Shown: positions 9,319 to 18,334 of the stretch, one piece after another | Position numbering within the stretch: position 1 is the stretch's first letter | Layout of the letters: every line of letters starts with the position of its first letter | Assembly: GCA_002478115.1 (NCBI GenBank) | Contig: DLMH01000177.1 | Coordinates: forward strand, 1-45,109 | Direction of reading: 5' to 3' | DNA length: 45,109 bases | From: Candidatus Acidiferrum typicum | Lineage (GTDB): Bacteria; Acidobacteriota; Terriglobia; Acidiferrales; UBA7541 | Notes under the pieces: model-generated | Databases searched by the model: none | Told to the model about the DNA's origin: nothing | What the model saw: only the letters and a program-made list of their open reading frames with translations | Translations under genes and position numbers: made by a program

Positions 9319-10360
9319 TTATGGCGCTCTGAGGCAGGCGAGAAGCCCCGAATATCGTCTCTGCGGACGGTCGTTGCGGACGGCGATGGCCATCGCCTTC
9401 TTCTGCCCGATCAGTACGACAAGCTTTTTGCCCCGCGTGATTCCCGTGTAAATAAGATTCCGTTGCAGCAGCATGTAGTGTTGCGTGGCGATCGGGATCA
9501 CCACGGCGGGAAATTCCGACCCCTGTGATTTGTGGATGGTGACCGCGTAGGCAAGCGAAACCTCATCCAGTTCCCCGAAGTCGTACTTCACCCGGCGCTC
9601 GTCGAAGCGGATGGTGACCTCATGCTCGACGGGATCGATGCGCTCGATAGTTCCGATGTCGCCGTTGAAAACATCCTTGTCGTAGTCGTTCTCGGTCTGG
9701 ATCACCTTGTCGCGCATCCGGAACCGCCACCCGAACCGCTCGACCATGGGCTCTCCCGCCCGCACTGGGTTCAACACATTCTGAAGGGCCGTGTTCAGTT
9801 CGCGCACGCCAAGCGATCCTCGGTTCATGGGGCAAAGAACCTGAACATCGCGGATGGGATCGAACCCGAAGCGTTGCGGAATCCGTTCCTTGACCAGCTT
9901 GACGAGCATGGCGGCGATCTTCTCTGGCTCATCCCGTTCGACGAAGTGGAAATCCGAGTCCCGCTCCGCTCGGCGCACATCCGGCATCTGCCCGCGGCGG
10001 ATGCGGTGGGCATTAATAATGATCCGGCTGTTTGCCGCCTGCCGGAAGACTTCCGTCAATCGCATGACCGGAACGACGCCGCTATGGATCAAATCATGCA
10101 GCACCGTGCCCGGCCCAACGGATGGAAGCTGGTCCACGTCGCCGACCAGAATCAGCCCGGCGTGGTTCGGCACCGCCCGCAAAAGCGAATGCATCAGCGG
10201 CACGTCCACCATGGAAGTCTCATCAATGACCAACAGACCGCAGGAGAGCGGATTGGCTTCATGCCTGTTGAACCTCCCAGTCGCGGGGTCAATCTCCAGC
10301 AGGCGGTGGATCGTCTTCGCCTCCATGCCCGTGGTCTCGTTCAGGCGCTTCGCCGCCGCT
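9319..10360 (-). pseudogene. recD2: C-terminal half of RecD2-type helicase, Walker A lost
   Basis: About 347 codons match the C-terminal half of RecD2/TraA-type superfamily 1B helicases. Visible are motif II (VIDETSMVD), motif III ([14 protein letters not shown]), motif IV region (LTEVFRQA), motif V ([14 protein letters not shown]) and motif VI ([13 protein letters not shown]). Homology starts abruptly at [21 protein letters not shown], just after the place where intact proteins read APTGRAAKRL, so Walker A (GxPGxGKT) and the first 380 or so residues are missing. Upstream of 10360 the frame stays open to 10509 but encodes a dispersed repeat, not helicase. Without Walker A the product cannot hydrolyse ATP. 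The matching N-terminal half is on the other strand at 32687-33545. Confidence 0.85.
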
Positions 10361-10400
10361 TTTACGGCCGCATGCCCCGCTGACAAACCGCAATCCTGCA
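10347..10400. repeat. Dispersed repeat, copy 1, at the recD2 break
   Basis: The string CGCCGCCGCTTTTAC, two or three variable bases, then GCATGCC-CGCTGACAAACC is shared with 18286-18324. Here it lies exactly where helicase homology stops, so the repeat or a short homology within it probably took part in breaking the gene. The outer stem (AGCGTGGC/GCCACGCT) of the other copy is not complete here. Confidence 0.55.
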
Positions 10401-11168
10401 CTCCGAAGTTGACCAATTCTACGTTCGCCGCATTTTGTTTTGTCTCAATTGGCCGCCTCGGAAGAACCCCACTTCGTCGAACTTGGATTTTTCCACACCA
10501 CCCCGCCAATAACTTGCTATTCCGCCTGTCCTGAACGAAGTCAAAGGGCCGGAAGGGATACGGCGTCGTCGAGGGGCGGGGTGGCTGGAACCTCCTTTAA
10601 GTGGGAGGATCGCAGTCCCGCAGTCAGTTCACCGAAAATGATAGCGCCTGAATGACTTTCTTTGCTGGAGTCGCGGAAGGTGCGGGGTTTAGGGGAGCTT
10701 GAGAATAGACCATCTTTGGGGAAATATGTGCAAGAAAGTTCCTGTTTTCGGAGGGCCGCCGCAAGTTTGCACAAAAGTTCCTTGCCGATAGGATGCCCAA
10801 CACGAGCGAAACCAGGGAAGTCAATGTTGGTTTGCGCATGCACAAGGACGGAACTCACCCGAAGGCCCCCTCTGGCCTTAACCATAACTTTCAATGCTGC
10901 GCAAAACGTCATTTTCCGCTCTTTTGGCCCTCTTTTCACTTGACGTATCTATTCACTTTGCTAATCTCCGCTCCCATCAGCTGGGCGCTCTCTCTGGCCT
11001 CCCCGCCGGAGAGCAAAGTGCTCAGATGTCCCGTGTTCTTGCCGTCCTATTTGCCCAATGTTTTTGAGGTGACCTATGCTTGCCGTCCAAGATGACATCT
11101 CCTCGCCCCAGTTCGCGGTGACCGCCCGTGCAATGGACCCACGCCCCTCGGAAAGGATCCCTGCCCCG
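10401..11168. other. Intergenic stretch upstream of the secreted-protein operon
   Basis: No gene is supported. A minus-strand frame at 10541-10939 has no recognisable content and an unconvincing start. The part next to recD2 (10401-10540) looks like degenerate intergenic repeat. The promoter of the plus-strand operon should lie at its right end; no consensus boxes are convincing. Confidence 0.45.
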
Positions 11169-11597
11169 ATGACCTCACGCTTTCCGTTAACGGCACTCTA
11201 TCTCTCCGCTATGTTCGCCATGCTCTTATTTGCCGTTCTGCCCGCCTGCGCCGCGCCTCCTCTCGCCGGCACTTACAAAATCACGGAGAACACCGACCTC
11301 GGCTCTGAAATCCGCCTCACCGTTCAGTTGAATCTTTTTAATCCCGGCGATGCCGCGGTCACCGTCACCCGCGTGAGCTTGCGCAGCATTTCTGCGCCGG
11401 GTCAATGGGTTAGCACGGTCTCCAACGTCGTTGTCCAGTCTCACGCAAACTCCCAGCTCTCTCTCCAGTTCCTCATCTCCAAAAAAGATTTCAACGCCTG
11501 GCAGGTTGGGCCGCACCAGCAATTCCTGGTCACCCTCCAGCCCGCCGGCGGCCAAGTCACTCTAGTCAACCTCCCGCTTCTGCGGACGCGAGAATGA
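11169..11597 (+). CDS. Small exported protein of unknown function
   Basis: A 142-residue product with a signal peptide (MTSRFPLTALYLSAMFAMLL followed by an AxA-like site near ACAAPP). The mature part looks like one beta-sandwich (EIRLTVQLNLFNPGDAAVTV, then SQLSLQFLISKKDF), resembling bacterial Ig-like or CARDB-type folds that stand next to adhesin-like proteins. The start at 11169 is chosen because the signal peptide begins there; the frame is open upstream to 11076. Its stop overlaps the ATG of the giant secreted gene (ATGA), so both are very likely co-translated. A periplasmic or surface partner of that protein is a reasonable guess. Confidence 0.65.
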   Translation: MTSRFPLTALYLSAMFAMLLFAVLPACAAPPLAGTYKITENTDLGSEIRLTVQLNLFNPGDAAVTVTRVSLRSISAPGQWVSTVSNVVVQSHANSQLSLQFLISKKDFNAWQVGPHQQFLVTLQPAGGQVTLVNLPLLRTRE

Positions 11598-14500
11598 AGA
11601 AATCGCCCATGCTAAAAAAACTCTTTTCTCTCATCGCTCTTCTTGCCCTCGTTTCACCCTGCGCTTTTGCTCAGGCGCTCGGCACGATCAATACCGTCGC
11701 CGGCGGCGTCCCCAACAATTTGCCCGCCCTATCTGTCGGTATTAGCTATCCAACTGCGGTGGTCAAGGACTCTTCCGGCAATCTGTACGTGGCCGTGGAG
11801 GGTTTTGCGTTTGCCGCGGGCGGCGTTTTCAAAATTAATCCCAGCGGGATACTAACAACCTTTGTCGGCAACGGCACGTTGTTTGCCTCGACGGGTGCCA
11901 ATAACGGAGACGGTGGCCCGGCCACAAACGCCACTCTGGGCTTCGTCACCGGGTTGTTCTTGGACTCGCAGCAGAACCTCTACATTTCCGATAATTTTTA
12001 CGGCACGATCCGCAAAGTAACTGCCTCCACCGGCATCATCACCACCATCGCGGGAGGTGGCGCCGGCTGTACTGCGCAGACGGACACACTCGGCGACGGG
12101 TGCCCGGCCACCTCGGCGATCCTTTCTGTTCCCTATCAGATTTTTGTTGATGCCAACCAGAATCTCTTCATCGCCGATTCGGGTAACAGCCGCATACGCG
12201 AAGTCGTCGCCTCCACCGGTCTCATGCAGACCGTCGCGGGAGGCGGCACCGGCTGTACTGCACAGACGGACACCGTCGGCGACGGCTGTGCCGCTGCCTT
12301 AGCAAACCTTAGCCAGCCGTTTGGCGTCTACCTCGACACGCAAAGGGATATTTTCATCTCCGATACAGGCAACAGCCGCATTCGCGAAGTCAGCGCTTCC
12401 ACAGGCCTCATCCAGACGATTGCCGGCACGGGAACCCCCGGCTACAACGGCGACGGTATCGCTGCCAACACCGCCCAAATCTCCAGTCCGTACAGTCTTT
12501 TTGTCGATCCTTCCGGAAATGTCTTTTTCTCCGATGTTGGAAACTCCCGCATTCGTGAAATCGTCGCTTCCTCCAGCCTGATTCAAACCATCGCTGGCGG
12601 GGGCTTTGGCTGCTCCGGCCAGACCGACTCCGTAGGAGACGGCTGCCCTGCCAGTAGCGCTACTCTCCTTGCCGCAAACGGAGTTTTTGTTGACGCCTCC
12701 AATGATCTCTATATTGCGGATTCTGACAACTCCCTGGTCCGTGAGGTCGTTGCTTCCGATGGCGTTTTGGCTTCCACCGATACCATCCAGGCCGTGGCGG
12801 GCAATGGCACCGTTTTCTTTAGTGGCGATGGCCTACTCGCCACCAGCGCGCAACTCAACGTGCCCTATGGGGTTGCTGTTGACGCCTCCGGCAATCTCTT
12901 CATCGCTGACACCGATAGTAGTCGCATCCGGAAAGTCAGCGCCACAACCGGGATCATTCAGACCGTCGCCGGCGGCGGAACAGGTTGCACTGCTCAGACG
13001 GACTCATTTGGCGATGGCTGCCCCGCTGCTCAAGCCGTCCTCATTGAACCCATCGCCCTCTTTGTCGACAGTGCCGGCGACCTTTTCATCTCCGACTACG
13101 GCCACAGTCGCATCCGTGAAGTCTCAGCCTCCACTGGCATCATCACAACGGTTGTGGGCGGCGGCACCGGATGTACTGCGCAGACGGACACCGTGGGCGA
13201 TGGGTGTCCCGCAACCCAAGCCACCCTGAGTCTTCCCTGGGGCGTTTATGTGGACCCCAACGGAAACATTTTCTTCTCCGACTTTGGCAACTCTCGCATC
13301 CGGAAGGTCGTGGCCTCCACCGGGCTGATTCAGACCATCGCGGGCACCGGTACGGCGGGCTACAATGGCGACAACATTCCCGCTGTGCAAGCTCAGATTA
13401 GCTCCCCCATCGGGGTTTACGGCGACGCTGCCGGCGATATTTTCATCTCCGATCAAGTCAACTTCCGCATCCGCGAAATCTACGGTTCGACTCCTCCGCT
13501 GGGTCAGACAGCGGGAAACATCGTCACCGTCGCGGGCACCGGCACGCCGGGCTACAATGGCGACAATATTCTGGCAACCTCCGCTGAGATAATTGAGCCC
13601 GAGGGAATTTTCGTTGACCGCGCGGGTAACCTCTTTTTCGGCGATTTTGGAAACTATCGTATCCGCGAGGTTGTTGCCTCTACCGGTCTTATCCAGACCG
13701 TCGCCGGCAACGGCACGTTAGGGTTCAGCGGCGATGGCGGCCCCGCGACCAGTGCAGAGGTCGCCCTTGTTGGCGGCGTGGCTGGCGATCCAAACGGTAA
13801 TCTCTTCCTCGCTGACACCTACAACCTCCGCATCCGCGAAGTTTACGGCATTGTCCCCGCCAATACTTTCACGATCACAACCAACTCCCTCCCGCTTGCC
13901 CAAGTCGGCGTCCCTTACTCCTTCGCTCTTCAGGCGGTCGAAGGAATTCCTCCTCTCACATGGTCCCTCGTGTCCGGCGCGTTGCCTCCCGGCATGTCGC
14001 CACTCTCATCGGTTGGCGTAATCTCAGGCACGCCCACCACGGTAGGCACATACAGCTTCACCGTGCAGGTTGCCGACGGCGCGTCTCATGTTCAAGCGCG
14101 GCCTCTCACGCTCACCGTAATCCCCCCATCCGTGACGCTGCAGTCCCTCACGGTGACCCCTACAAATCCCACTCTTTCGACGCACACCACGCAGACATTC
14201 CTGGCGATTGGCACCTACAATGACGGGAGCACCCAGAATCTTTCCGTCGCGGTGACCTGGAGTTCCAGTAGCGCGACAGTAGCGACGATCAGCTCTTCCG
14301 GAGTGGCCACTGGTGTCAATGCCGGAACTTCCACGATCACTGCCACCTTAGGCAACGTCGCCGGCTCAACCGGGCTGACCGTCACTGCCAAGTCTCCCTA
14401 TGCCTACATAGGCAGTGTGGTTTCCGCGAATTGCTGCCTGGACGCGCTCGATACTTCCACGAATCAAGTTGTGAAGTCGATCCCTGTAACCGCTCTTAAC

Positions 14501-17500
14501 GAGCCATTTGGCATTACTCCGGATCAGAGCCGCATCTACCTGGCAGACAATGTGAACAATCTCGTGAATGTGGTGGACACAACCACGAATACCCTCGTGA
14601 CCGCCATCCCGGTTGGCTCCGGTGCCACTGCGGTCGCTATTGCCCCTAATGGTCTGTCTGGATATGTGGCTGACTATGGGGACACAAACGTTTCTGTCTT
14701 CAGTGTTGCGACCAACTCCGTGGTGAAGACCGTCCCCATCGGGTTTGCAGCTGACTGGCTTACGGTCACGCCTGATGGGGCCTTCGTCTACGTCGCTAGT
14801 ACGGTGGATAACAGAGTCGCGGTGATTAATGCGAGCACGAATACGCTCAGCTCTACTTTCACCATCGCTCCGCCTGCTGGACAACCATCCGCGGCTTGCC
14901 TCGGTGGACCGACGTTTAATCCCGCCGGCACTCTTGGCTATATCTTGCAGACCTGCTCAACAACAACACCTGGAAGCGTAACCGTTTTTTCCGTACCCAA
15001 CAACGTCACCGTGGCCACCATCCTTGTGGGAACCTTGCCATATGACTTGGCCCTCACTCCAGATGGATCGCGCCTGTACGTCGTGAATGCCGTCTCGAAC
15101 AATGTTTCCGTGATTGACACGGCAAGTAACACCGTCATCGCAACTGTGGCGGTCGGAAACGCTCCCCAATCCATCGCGGTTACCCCCGATGGCACGTTGG
15201 TTTATGTAGCGAACGCGAAGGACAGCACGCTTTCCCTGATTCAGACTTCCACGAATACAGTCACTGCAACCGTTCCGCTGACAATACCCTTTGGTATCGT
15301 CATGGCCAGTCCCCCAGCGGCTTCTCAGGCCACCACGCTCACGCTGGCTCCGCCCAACCTCATTTTCAATTCGCAATTGACCGGAACCGCCAGCCCGGCC
15401 CAAACCATCAATGTGACCAATCCTGGCAGCTCTTCTGTCACTCTCAGTAGCGTCGCGCTTATGGGTCCGAATATCTCCGACTTTACCTTGGTCAATTCTT
15501 GTCCGAAGCCTCCCGCCACTTTGGCCGGCGGAGCCACATGTGGTCTTCAGGTTGCCTTTAGCCCGATTGCCACCGGTGCGCGCACCGCGTTCGTTACAAT
15601 CACCAGCACGAACGGTCTGGCTAGTTCCACCCAAAGCGCCCCGCTGACCGGTCAGGGCATTACTCTGGTCTCCATTGCCTTGACGCCGCTCACTCCGGTC
15701 ATCCCGGTGAATGGAACAGTGCAATTCGTGGCAACGGGCACGTACTCGGATGGCAGCACACAGCCTCTCACAAACGTCTCCTGGGCTTCCTCCCCCTCGA
15801 ATGTGGCCAGCATTTCTTCCCTCGGTCTCGCCACCGGTCTTACTCATGGCACCGCCACCATTTCCGCGTCGGTTGGGACAATCGCCGCTTCAACCACGCT
15901 GACGGTGCAAGCATTGGCGGCCGCGTTTAGCCATCTAACGCCATCGCAGGCCATTTTCGCCGGGACAACCTCGGTAACACTCGGCGGCACAATCGGAAAC
16001 GGGACAACCTTCCCAACGCCGGGTGAAACCGTTTCGATTGCCCTGAACGGCGTAACGCAGACAGTTGCCATCGGCAGCAATGGCAGCTTCAGCACCGCGT
16101 TTCCGACGGGAGCGATCCCCGCATCGGCAACGCCCTACACCATCACTTATCGCTACGCAGGTGACACCATCTTCACCTCGGCCACCGACACCAGCACCAC
16201 TCTTACGGTGAATCCAGTTGTTTCTCAGTTCTCGCTGACCGTCACAGACATCGGTACTGGCAACGGCACGGTGACGGACAACTTCGAGCAGATCAATTGC
16301 ACCACGACTGCAGGCGTGCAATCGGGCACCTGTTCGGCGAGCTACACCAGCGGAACAATCGTGACTTTAACCGCTACGCCCAGTGGCAACAGCACCTTTG
16401 CCGCGTGGGGAAGTGCCTGCACCGGAACTGCAGGTTGTTCGGTCACAATGATTGCACCGCAGAGCGTGGCGGCTTCGTTCGTGCCGCCGCCGCAGTTGAT
16501 CAACGTAACCTTTAATCCGGGGACGACCGTCACCGGCATGGCCACGTACGATTGCCCGTCCAATCCTTCGCCGAGCCCCGGCAATCCCTGCACGGATCCC
16601 AATGCGCATGCCCTGGCGCTCTCGATTCCGCAAGTGTTGCAGCCAATCACGCTCACCGTGCAGGCGTCGGAGGTTCCTCCCTCCATAGCGGATGGCATTT
16701 GCCCGAATGGGTTGACTCCCACGCAGGACTTCGATTGCCGCTTCGCCTCCTTCTTCACCTATCAGACGCTAACGAACGGGAACAAGATTGTGCCGCTTTG
16801 CTATCCCTATGCGAACGGCAATTGCGTGCACTACCAGGTGTTTTCGGGAACGCCGGGAGTGGAGCCCAATCCCAATTACTACGTGGGGCCGATCGACTGG
16901 AGCATTTCCTGGAACAACGACCAGTTCACTCCTCCCGCGCCGTACACCGGGAGCACGCCTCACCTCTATGACGATCCGGACTACGCGGTCTCTCCGACCT
17001 CGCCGTACGGGACCGACTGCACACAGGTGATGCTGGTTGGCAATCCGCCTGTGCCGACGAATCCTCCGATCTCCTGCCAGTTCGAGTTTGACATCACCAC
17101 CGCCTTCAATCCGACCAAGAAGGTGGATGCCAACATCACCGGCCGCACGAAGCAGTTCAACGATGTGGTCGTGGCATTCCCACCAGCCAATGTGGGGAAT
17201 CTCACGGTGGCAATGACGCCAACAACGCAGACAGTGACGGCGGGTAGCCCGCTGAGTTTCACGATCGCCATCAGCAACAGCGCAGGTGGTCCGGTGACAG
17301 GAGCAACGTTGACCGGCGTGCTGCCGGCGGGCACAAACGTATTGTGGACAATCAGTCCTGCCTACACGGGCCCGGGCACGTGCGCGATCACGGGCGCATC
17401 CGGCAGCCAGGTGCTGAACTGCAGCTTTGGCACCATCAGTGCAAGCCAGGCCTTCACGATCGGATTGTTAAGCGCGAATTCGTCAATTGGCAGCTACTCG

Positions 17501-18229
17501 AACACCGCCACCGTGGTAGTCGGGACCCAGCAGATTCTGTCCATCGGGACGCTGACAGTGAATGGCAGCACCGCATCCAATCTGGTGATCTCGCCCGCGA
17601 GTGTGGACTTTGGCCAGGTGGTCCTGGGATTCTTCTCCCTGAAGAGCGTCACCCTCTCCAACAAAGGAACCACGGCGATTGCCATCTCCAAGGTTTCCCT
17701 GACGTCAGCGGGTAAGGGAGAGCACGAGGACTTCTACTTCCAGAGCTTCTGCCCCAAGAATCTCGCTCCCGGCAAGAACTGCACGGTCCTGGTTGAGTTC
17801 GTGCCGGACGACGATGACGTTCTGCTAACGACGCAGTCCGTGGCGCTGCTCATCACGGATAGCGCCGACGGCAGCCCGCAATCCGTTCCTCTCACCGCAA
17901 GCGTGATTAATCCGCGCGCCTCGTTCAGCACCAGAGAATTGCACTTTGGCCCGCAACAACAGGGAACAACCAGCGCTCCAGAGAGCGTAACTCTGACGAA
18001 TTCCGGCACATCGCCTCTCGTTCTGAAAAACGTGACCACGACGGGCGACTACGCCCTGGCGGCGGGCACTACCTGCGCAGCCGGAACGAATCTTGTTCCC
18101 TCGCAGAGCTGCACCCTGCTCGTGACCTTTACCCCCAAGGCCAGAGGGCGCCGCTTGGGGACAATCGCGATCGCGGACAACACTCTGTTCGGAAAAGATT
18201 TGGTTCTATTGAACGGTACCGGCAACTGA
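11594..18229 (+). CDS. Giant secreted NHL / Ig-like / YVTN / ASH-domain protein
   Basis: A 2211-residue exported protein. Signal peptide at 1-27; NHL-type beta-propeller repeats at about 30-760; a putative Ig domain (He_PIG-like, PLTWSLVSGALPPGM) at 760-840; Big_2-like Ig at about 846-935; YVTN-type propeller repeats at 935-1236 (TPDGSRLYVVNAVSNNVSVI); ASH/choice-of-anchor-D domain at 1245-1355; a second Big_2-like Ig at 1356-1440; Ig-like repeat at 1445-1540; an InlB-like repeat (GSGNGTV type, Cys-containing) at 1545-1632; an unassigned Cys-rich part at 1635-1865; DUF11-like at 1868-1990; and two ASH domains at 1996-2211. Several NHL units contain an inserted Cys loop (GGGTGCTAQTDTVGDGCPA). 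It is probably a surface or extracellular scaffold binding sugar or protein. No enzyme motif was seen. Confidence 0.88.
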   Translation: MKKSPMLKKLFSLIALLALVSPCAFAQALGTINTVAGGVPNNLPALSVGISYPTAVVKDSSGNLYVAVEGFAFAAGGVFKINPSGILTTFVGNGTLFASTGANNGDGGPATNATLGFVTGLFLDSQQNLYISDNFYGTIRKVTASTGIITTIAGGGAGCTAQTDTLGDGCPATSAILSVPYQIFVDANQNLFIADSGNSRIREVVASTGLMQTVAGGGTGCTAQTDTVGDGCAAALANLSQPFGVYLDTQRDIFISDTGNSRIREVSASTGLIQTIAGTGTPGYNGDGIAANTAQISSPYSLFVDPSGNVFFSDVGNSRIREIVASSSLIQTIAGGGFGCSGQTDSVGDGCPASSATLLAANGVFVDASNDLYIADSDNSLVREVVASDGVLASTDTIQAVAGNGTVFFSGDGLLATSAQLNVPYGVAVDASGNLFIADTDSSRIRKVSATTGIIQTVAGGGTGCTAQTDSFGDGCPAAQAVLIEPIALFVDSAGDLFISDYGHSRIREVSASTGIITTVVGGGTGCTAQTDTVGDGCPATQATLSLPWGVYVDPNGNIFFSDFGNSRIRKVVASTGLIQTIAGTGTAGYNGDNIPAVQAQISSPIGVYGDAAGDIFISDQVNFRIREIYGSTPPLGQTAGNIVTVAGTGTPGYNGDNILATSAEIIEPEGIFVDRAGNLFFGDFGNYRIREVVASTGLIQTVAGNGTLGFSGDGGPATSAEVALVGGVAGDPNGNLFLADTYNLRIREVYGIVPANTFTITTNSLPLAQVGVPYSFALQAVEGIPPLTWSLVSGALPPGMSPLSSVGVISGTPTTVGTYSFTVQVADGASHVQARPLTLTVIPPSVTLQSLTVTPTNPTLSTHTTQTFLAIGTYNDGSTQNLSVAVTWSSSSATVATISSSGVATGVNAGTSTITATLGNVAGSTGLTVTAKSPYAYIGSVVSANCCLDALDTSTNQVVKSIPVTALNEPFGITPDQSRIYLADNVNNLVNVVDTTTNTLVTAIPVGSGATAVAIAPNGLSGYVADYGDTNVSVFSVATNSVVKTVPIGFAADWLTVTPDGAFVYVASTVDNRVAVINASTNTLSSTFTIAPPAGQPSAACLGGPTFNPAGTLGYILQTCSTTTPGSVTVFSVPNNVTVATILVGTLPYDLALTPDGSRLYVVNAVSNNVSVIDTASNTVIATVAVGNAPQSIAVTPDGTLVYVANAKDSTLSLIQTSTNTVTATVPLTIPFGIVMASPPAASQATTLTLAPPNLIFNSQLTGTASPAQTINVTNPGSSSVTLSSVALMGPNISDFTLVNSCPKPPATLAGGATCGLQVAFSPIATGARTAFVTITSTNGLASSTQSAPLTGQGITLVSIALTPLTPVIPVNGTVQFVATGTYSDGSTQPLTNVSWASSPSNVASISSLGLATGLTHGTATISASVGTIAASTTLTVQALAAAFSHLTPSQAIFAGTTSVTLGGTIGNGTTFPTPGETVSIALNGVTQTVAIGSNGSFSTAFPTGAIPASATPYTITYRYAGDTIFTSATDTSTTLTVNPVVSQFSLTVTDIGTGNGTVTDNFEQINCTTTAGVQSGTCSASYTSGTIVTLTATPSGNSTFAAWGSACTGTAGCSVTMIAPQSVAASFVPPPQLINVTFNPGTTVTGMATYDCPSNPSPSPGNPCTDPNAHALALSIPQVLQPITLTVQASEVPPSIADGICPNGLTPTQDFDCRFASFFTYQTLTNGNKIVPLCYPYANGNCVHYQVFSGTPGVEPNPNYYVGPIDWSISWNNDQFTPPAPYTGSTPHLYDDPDYAVSPTSPYGTDCTQVMLVGNPPVPTNPPISCQFEFDITTAFNPTKKVDANITGRTKQFNDVVVAFPPANVGNLTVAMTPTTQTVTAGSPLSFTIAISNSAGGPVTGATLTGVLPAGTNVLWTISPAYTGPGTCAITGASGSQVLNCSFGTISASQAFTIGLLSANSSIGSYSNTATVVVGTQQILSIGTLTVNGSTASNLVISPASVDFGQVVLGFFSLKSVTLSNKGTTAIAISKVSLTSAGKGEHEDFYFQSFCPKNLAPGKNCTVLVEFVPDDDDVLLTTQSVALLITDSADGSPQSVPLTASVINPRASFSTRELHFGPQQQGTTSAPESVTLTNSGTSPLVLKNVTTTGDYALAAGTTCAAGTNLVPSQSCTLLVTFTPKARGRRLGTIAIADNTLFGKDLVLLNGTGN

Positions 18230-18269
18230 CGGGCGGGATAGCCTCCTGCAACTTCGCCTCCAGGCCATT

Positions 18270-18330
18270 TTGGAGCGTGGCGGCTCGCCGCCGCTTTTAC
18301 TTCTGCATGCCACGCTGACAAACCCTGACC
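18270..18330. repeat. Dispersed repeat copy 2; stem-loop between convergent genes
   Basis: Nested inverted repeats: AGCGTGGC (18274-18281) pairs with GCCACGCT (18309-18316), and GGCGGC (18279-18284) pairs with GCCGCC (18287-18292), with a CTTTTAC run after the inner stem. It shares its core with 10347-10400. It sits between the convergent secreted-protein and kinase genes and may act as a bidirectional terminator. Confidence 0.55.
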
Positions 18331-18334
18331 CCTC

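Noticed and set aside
10541..10939. 132-codon minus-strand frame upstream of the secreted operon
   Set aside because: No family-like pattern, poor start context and no conserved residues.
11594..18229. Tandem DNA similarity in the NHL part taken as a repeat array or CRISPR-like element
   Set aside because: It is in frame and follows the propeller period, so it is protein repeat, not an independent DNA element.
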